A DNA stretch of 8,388 bases from Candidatus Woesearchaeota archaeon (GTDB lineage Archaea > Nanobdellota > Nanobdellia > Woesearchaeales > 21-14-0-10-32-9): NCBI GenBank assembly GCA_003560545.1, contig PWLK01000029.1:1-8388 (forward strand), in the 5' to 3' direction. How positions within the stretch are numbered: the first letter of the stretch is position 1; each line of letters begins with the position of its first letter. Positions 5,920-8,388 of this stretch are shown piece by piece. A program made the position numbers and the translations under genes. Below the pieces are notes generated by a model that was not told the origin of the DNA, ran no database searches, and saw nothing but the letters and a program-made list of their open reading frames with translations.

Positions 5920-5928
5920 TGTTTGTAA

Positions 5929-6414
5929 GTGACAGAAAAAAAGCCAAAAAAGCAGCCAGCAGCAAAAAAACCGGAAGAACTACAAAAAGAATACCACGAA
6001 CTAAAAAACCTATTACAAAGAAACCACGCAGAATTCCAGAACTACAAGAAACGAACAGAAGAAGACAAGCAAAGATTCGTAAAACTAAGCAATGAAGAAC
6101 TCATCAAAAAAATACTCCCCATACTAGACAACTTCGAACTAGCCCTCAACAACACAGAAAACAAAGAAGAATTCGTAAAAGGAATGGAAATGATATACTC
6201 CCAACTAACACAAACCCTTGAAGACGAAGGCCTCCAAAAAATACCTGCAACCGGAAAATTCAACCCCGAACTCCACGAAGCACTACTAGCAACAGAAGAC
6301 AAAGAAAAAGAACCCAACACAATAACAGAAGAACTCCAAAAAGGATACACCCTGAACGGAAAAGTCATAAGGCACAGCAAAGTAAGAATAACAAAGAAAG
6401 GTGATAAAAAATGA
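5929..6414 (+). CDS. grpE: Nucleotide exchange factor GrpE
   Basis: A 161-residue GrpE, at the short end of the family (about 160-200). GrpE forms a dimer that releases ADP from DnaK. After a Lys-rich disordered N-terminus (1-16) comes a long helix predicted to be the dimeric coiled coil (about 17-60, with EFQNYKKRTEED), then ILPILDNFELAL (62-73), equivalent to the family's 'LLPVLDNLERAL', KGMEMIYSQLTQTLEDEGL (84-102), GKFNPELHEALL (109-120) and the beta-domain segment LQKGYTLNGKVIRHSKVRI (136-154), whose GY...G+..R.a.V order contacts the DnaK ATPase lobe. The start is GTG. It is the first gene of the operon, behind its own TATA box and candidate operator; its TGA overlaps the dnaK ATG (ATGA), suggesting translational coupling and matched amounts. 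Codons end mainly in A or C. Confidence 0.95.
   Translation: MTEKKPKKQPAAKKPEELQKEYHELKNLLQRNHAEFQNYKKRTEEDKQRFVKLSNEELIKKILPILDNFELALNNTENKEEFVKGMEMIYSQLTQTLEDEGLQKIPATGKFNPELHEALLATEDKEKEPNTITEELQKGYTLNGKVIRHSKVRITKKGDKK
6400..6405 (+). promoter_or_regulatory. Shine-Dalgarno of dnaK inside the grpE 3' end
   Basis: GGTGAT lies 5 nt before the dnaK ATG at 6411 and is complementary to the AUCACC core of the 16S rRNA 3' end. It is embedded in the last codons of grpE, consistent with coupled translation through the ATGA overlap. Confidence 0.7.
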
Positions 6415-8264
6415 GCAAAGTAATAGGAATCGATCTCGGAACAACGTTCTCAGCAGCAGCAGTAATGGAAGGCGGCAAACCCGTCATAATCCCAAACACA
6501 GAAGGAGAACGAACAACGCCAAGCGTAGTAAGCATAACAGAAGAAAACGAAAGACTAGTAGGAAGAACCGCGAGGAACCAAGCCATAATCAACCCGGAAC
6601 ACACAGTAAGAAGCATAAAGCGCCACATGGGAGAAGACTACAAAGTCAGCATAAGAGGCAAAGAACACACCCCCCAGGAAATAAGCGCGATGATACTACA
6701 AAAACTAAAAGCAGACGCAGAAGCATACCTAGGAAGCAAAGTAAACAAAGCAGTCATAACCGTCCCGGCCTACTTCGAAGACAGCCAAAGACAAGCCACC
6801 AAGGACGCCGGAAAAATAGCAGGCCTGGAAGTCCTAAGAATCGTGAACGAGCCAACCGCAGCAGCCCTAGCCTACGGCTTAGACAAAAGCAAGGACCAAA
6901 CCGTAATGGTATTCGACTTCGGAGGAGGAACATTTGACGTAAGCATACTAGAACTCGGAGACGGCGTATTCGAAGTAAAATCCACGAGCGGAGACAACCA
7001 CTTAGGAGGAGACGACATAGACGAAATAATAATAGACTGGCTCGCAGACGAATTCAAAAAAACAAACAAGATAGACCTAAGAGAAGACCGAACCAGCTAC
7101 CAGCGCCTAAAAGAAGCCGCAGAAAAAGCAAAAATAGAACTAAGCAGCAAAGTCAAAACCAGCATTAACATACCATTCATAACCGCAGACGACAAAGGAC
7201 CCAAACACCTAAACACGGAACTAACAAGAGCCAAATTCGAATCCCTCATAAGCAACATCCTCAAAAAGCTTGAAAGCCCCACAAAACAAGCACTAAAAGA
7301 CGCAGGCCTGGAAAACAACGGCGTAGACAGAGTTATCTTCGTAGGAGGAAGCACAAGGATCCCAGCCGTACAAGAACTAGTAAAAAAAATAACAGGCAAA
7401 GAAGGAGACAAATCCGTAAACCCAGATGAAGCAGTAGCAATGGGAGCAGCAATACAAGCAGGAATCCTAGGAGGCGACGTAAAAGACGTCTTATTACTAG
7501 ACGTAACCCCCTTAAGCCTAGGCATAGAAACCCTTGGCGGAGTAATGACAACCCTAATACAAAGAAACACAACCATACCAACAAAGAAAAGCCAAGTGTT
7601 CAGCACAGCCGCGGACAACCAAAACGCCGTAAGCATACACGTCCTCCAAGGCGAAAGGCCTATGGCTACAGACAATAAAACCCTTGGAAGATTCGACTTA
7701 ATAGGAATACCACCCGCGCCTCGGGGAGTACCACAAATCGAAGTAACATTCGACATAGACGCAAACGGAATAGTCAACGTCTCCGCAAAAGACCTCGGCA
7801 CGGGCAAAGAGCAAAAAGTAAAAATAACCAGCACAACCAACCTATCCAAGGAAGAAGTTGAAAAAATGCAGGAAGACGCAGAAAAACACGCCGAAGAAGA
7901 CAAGAAAAGAAAAGAAGAAGCAGAAACCATTAACAACGCAGACGCATTAGTATACAGCTCCGAAAACCTATTCAAAGAATTCGAAGGCAAAGTTGACAAG
8001 AAAAAAGTAGAGCCCGTAAAAAAAGAAATAGAAGAACTAAAGAAAATGCTGGGAGAACAAGAAAAAGACACAGAAAAAATAAAAAAGAAAACAGAAGAAA
8101 TCAACAAGAAACTACAAGAAATAAGCACAGAACTCTACAAAAAAGCCAGCGAAGCCCAACAACAAGCCCAACAAAGCGAAAGCACGGGCAAGAAAAAAGA
8201 AAACGTAAAAGACGCTGACTACGAAGAAGTAAAAGACGACAAGAAAAAAGAAAAGAAGAAGTGA
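6411..8264 (+). CDS. dnaK: Molecular chaperone DnaK (Hsp70)
   Basis: A complete 617-residue Hsp70. The ATPase domain has phosphate loop IGIDLGTT (5-12), IVNEPTAAALAYGLD (144-158), DFGGGTFDVS (169-178) and adenosine motif FVGGSTRIPAVQ (310-321). The linker region VLLLDVTPLSLGIET (360-374) leads into the substrate-binding beta domain, with LGRFDLIGIPPAPRG (425-439) and IDANGIVNVSAKD (449-461), and then a helical lid. The tail is Gln-rich (583-588) and ends in DADYEEVKDD (601-610) plus a Lys/Glu-rich run; EEVKD matches the bacterial DnaK terminus. The insert of about 24 residues near the N-terminus found in proteobacterial DnaK is absent (TVRSIKRHMGED at 65-76 leads directly on), the form found in Firmicutes and archaea. 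DnaK in archaea is considered bacterial in origin, so ancient transfer is likely. The protein binds unfolded chains in the cytoplasm in an ATP cycle with GrpE and DnaJ. The coding strand is very poor in T. Confidence 0.98.
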   Translation: MSKVIGIDLGTTFSAAAVMEGGKPVIIPNTEGERTTPSVVSITEENERLVGRTARNQAIINPEHTVRSIKRHMGEDYKVSIRGKEHTPQEISAMILQKLKADAEAYLGSKVNKAVITVPAYFEDSQRQATKDAGKIAGLEVLRIVNEPTAAALAYGLDKSKDQTVMVFDFGGGTFDVSILELGDGVFEVKSTSGDNHLGGDDIDEIIIDWLADEFKKTNKIDLREDRTSYQRLKEAAEKAKIELSSKVKTSINIPFITADDKGPKHLNTELTRAKFESLISNILKKLESPTKQALKDAGLENNGVDRVIFVGGSTRIPAVQELVKKITGKEGDKSVNPDEAVAMGAAIQAGILGGDVKDVLLLDVTPLSLGIETLGGVMTTLIQRNTTIPTKKSQVFSTAADNQNAVSIHVLQGERPMATDNKTLGRFDLIGIPPAPRGVPQIEVTFDIDANGIVNVSAKDLGTGKEQKVKITSTTNLSKEEVEKMQEDAEKHAEEDKKRKEEAETINNADALVYSSENLFKEFEGKVDKKKVEPVKKEIEELKKMLGEQEKDTEKIKKKTEEINKKLQEISTELYKKASEAQQQAQQSESTGKKKENVKDADYEEVKDDKKKEKKK

Positions 8265-8284
8265 TTCAACGCTCAACTGCAAAT

Positions 8285-8291
8285 GGAGGTG
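8285..8291 (+). promoter_or_regulatory. Shine-Dalgarno of hsp20, deciding its start
   Basis: GGAGGTG lies 6 nt before ATG 8298. A second in-frame ATG at 8283 would overlap this SD and add only MEVVK, so 8298 is the better start. No TATA box is visible in the 33-bp gap after dnaK, which supports cotranscription. Confidence 0.75.
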
Positions 8292-8297
8292 GTAAAA

Positions 8298-8388
8298 ATG
8301 GCAACCATTTGGGATGAGATGAGACGCATGCAACAAGAAATGGACTCTTTATTCGACGGGTTCTTCGGAAGAACGAGCCCTGAAAGGC
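8298..8388 (+). CDS. Small heat shock protein Hsp20 (alpha-crystallin family), N-terminus only
   Basis: Thirty codons are visible before the window ends, reading MATIWDEMRRMQQEMDSLFD then GFFGRTSPER. The WDEMRRMQxEMDxLFDxFFG pattern is the usual N-terminal segment of archaeal and bacterial Hsp20 proteins; the alpha-crystallin domain would lie beyond the edge. Hsp20 oligomers hold unfolding proteins without ATP and pass them to DnaK, so its place after dnaK makes sense. It has a strong Shine-Dalgarno and follows dnaK by 33 bp, probably in the same transcript. The call rests on the N-terminal segment and context; the diagnostic domain is not seen. Confidence 0.8.
   Translation, partial: MATIWDEMRRMQQEMDSLFDGFFGRTSPER

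Noticed and set aside
6401..6937. Plus-strand Arg/Lys/Ser-rich frame overlapping dnaK
   Set aside because: Frame-shifted reading of the dnaK ATPase domain, whose own frame carries all Hsp70 signature motifs.
7097..8128. Long antisense frame (343 codons) under dnaK
   Set aside because: The dnaK coding strand is nearly free of T and avoids certain codons, which removes stops from the complement; the Ser/Leu/Phe-rich product is an artefact.

Overview
The window looks like a piece of an archaeal genome, most likely a DPANN-type (Woesearchaeota/Pacearchaeota-like) lineage. Three things point that way. There are two archaeal TATA boxes (TTTAAATA), one of them placed for a leaderless transcript. 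There is a very large Cys- and sequon-rich secreted protein whose modules resemble those I associate with DPANN archaea and with CPR bacteria. Arg and Ile codons are strongly biased to AGA/AGG and ATA. The lineage is an inference; no rRNA or tRNA gene is present to confirm it.

Region 1 (2-4858, +): the 3' part of one giant gene, open from the left edge (at least 1618 codons visible), encoding an extracellular multidomain protein. In order it holds an unrecognised N-terminal region, a 'TQGGWG' secreted-protein module (about 851-1336), six tandem prealbumin-like repeats of 116-127 residues (1385-3565), a Cys-rich region with a 'TPP...KTVG' module (3566-4330), and a duplicated 'WNLI...PGxGxWV' C-terminal module (4346-4855). 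The repeats evolved by duplication of a two-repeat unit plus later sequence exchange.

Region 2 (4859-5721): a short T-rich spacer, a possible 74-residue small protein (4901-5125, +), and a convergent MarC-family membrane protein on the minus strand (5131-5721).

Region 3 (5722-5928): a divergent control region. It holds a TATA box for marC, a BRE/TATA pair for grpE, two overlapping inverted repeats across the predicted grpE transcription start, and a strong Shine-Dalgarno sequence.

Region 4 (5929-8388, +): a protein-folding stress operon, grpE-dnaK-hsp20. grpE and dnaK overlap by ATGA, hsp20 follows 33 bp after dnaK, and hsp20 runs off the right edge. GrpE exchanges nucleotide on DnaK and Hsp20 holds unfolded clients; no dnaJ lies in the window.

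A compositional switch divides the window. The + strand is T/G-rich through the giant gene and through marC (although marC is on the minus strand), then A/C-rich and T-poor through grpE-dnaK. I saw no CRISPR array, IS element, tRNA or rRNA. The most notable things are the mosaic glycosylation-rich repeat protein, the skew switch and the candidate heat-shock operator; I cannot show that any of them is a wholly new system.
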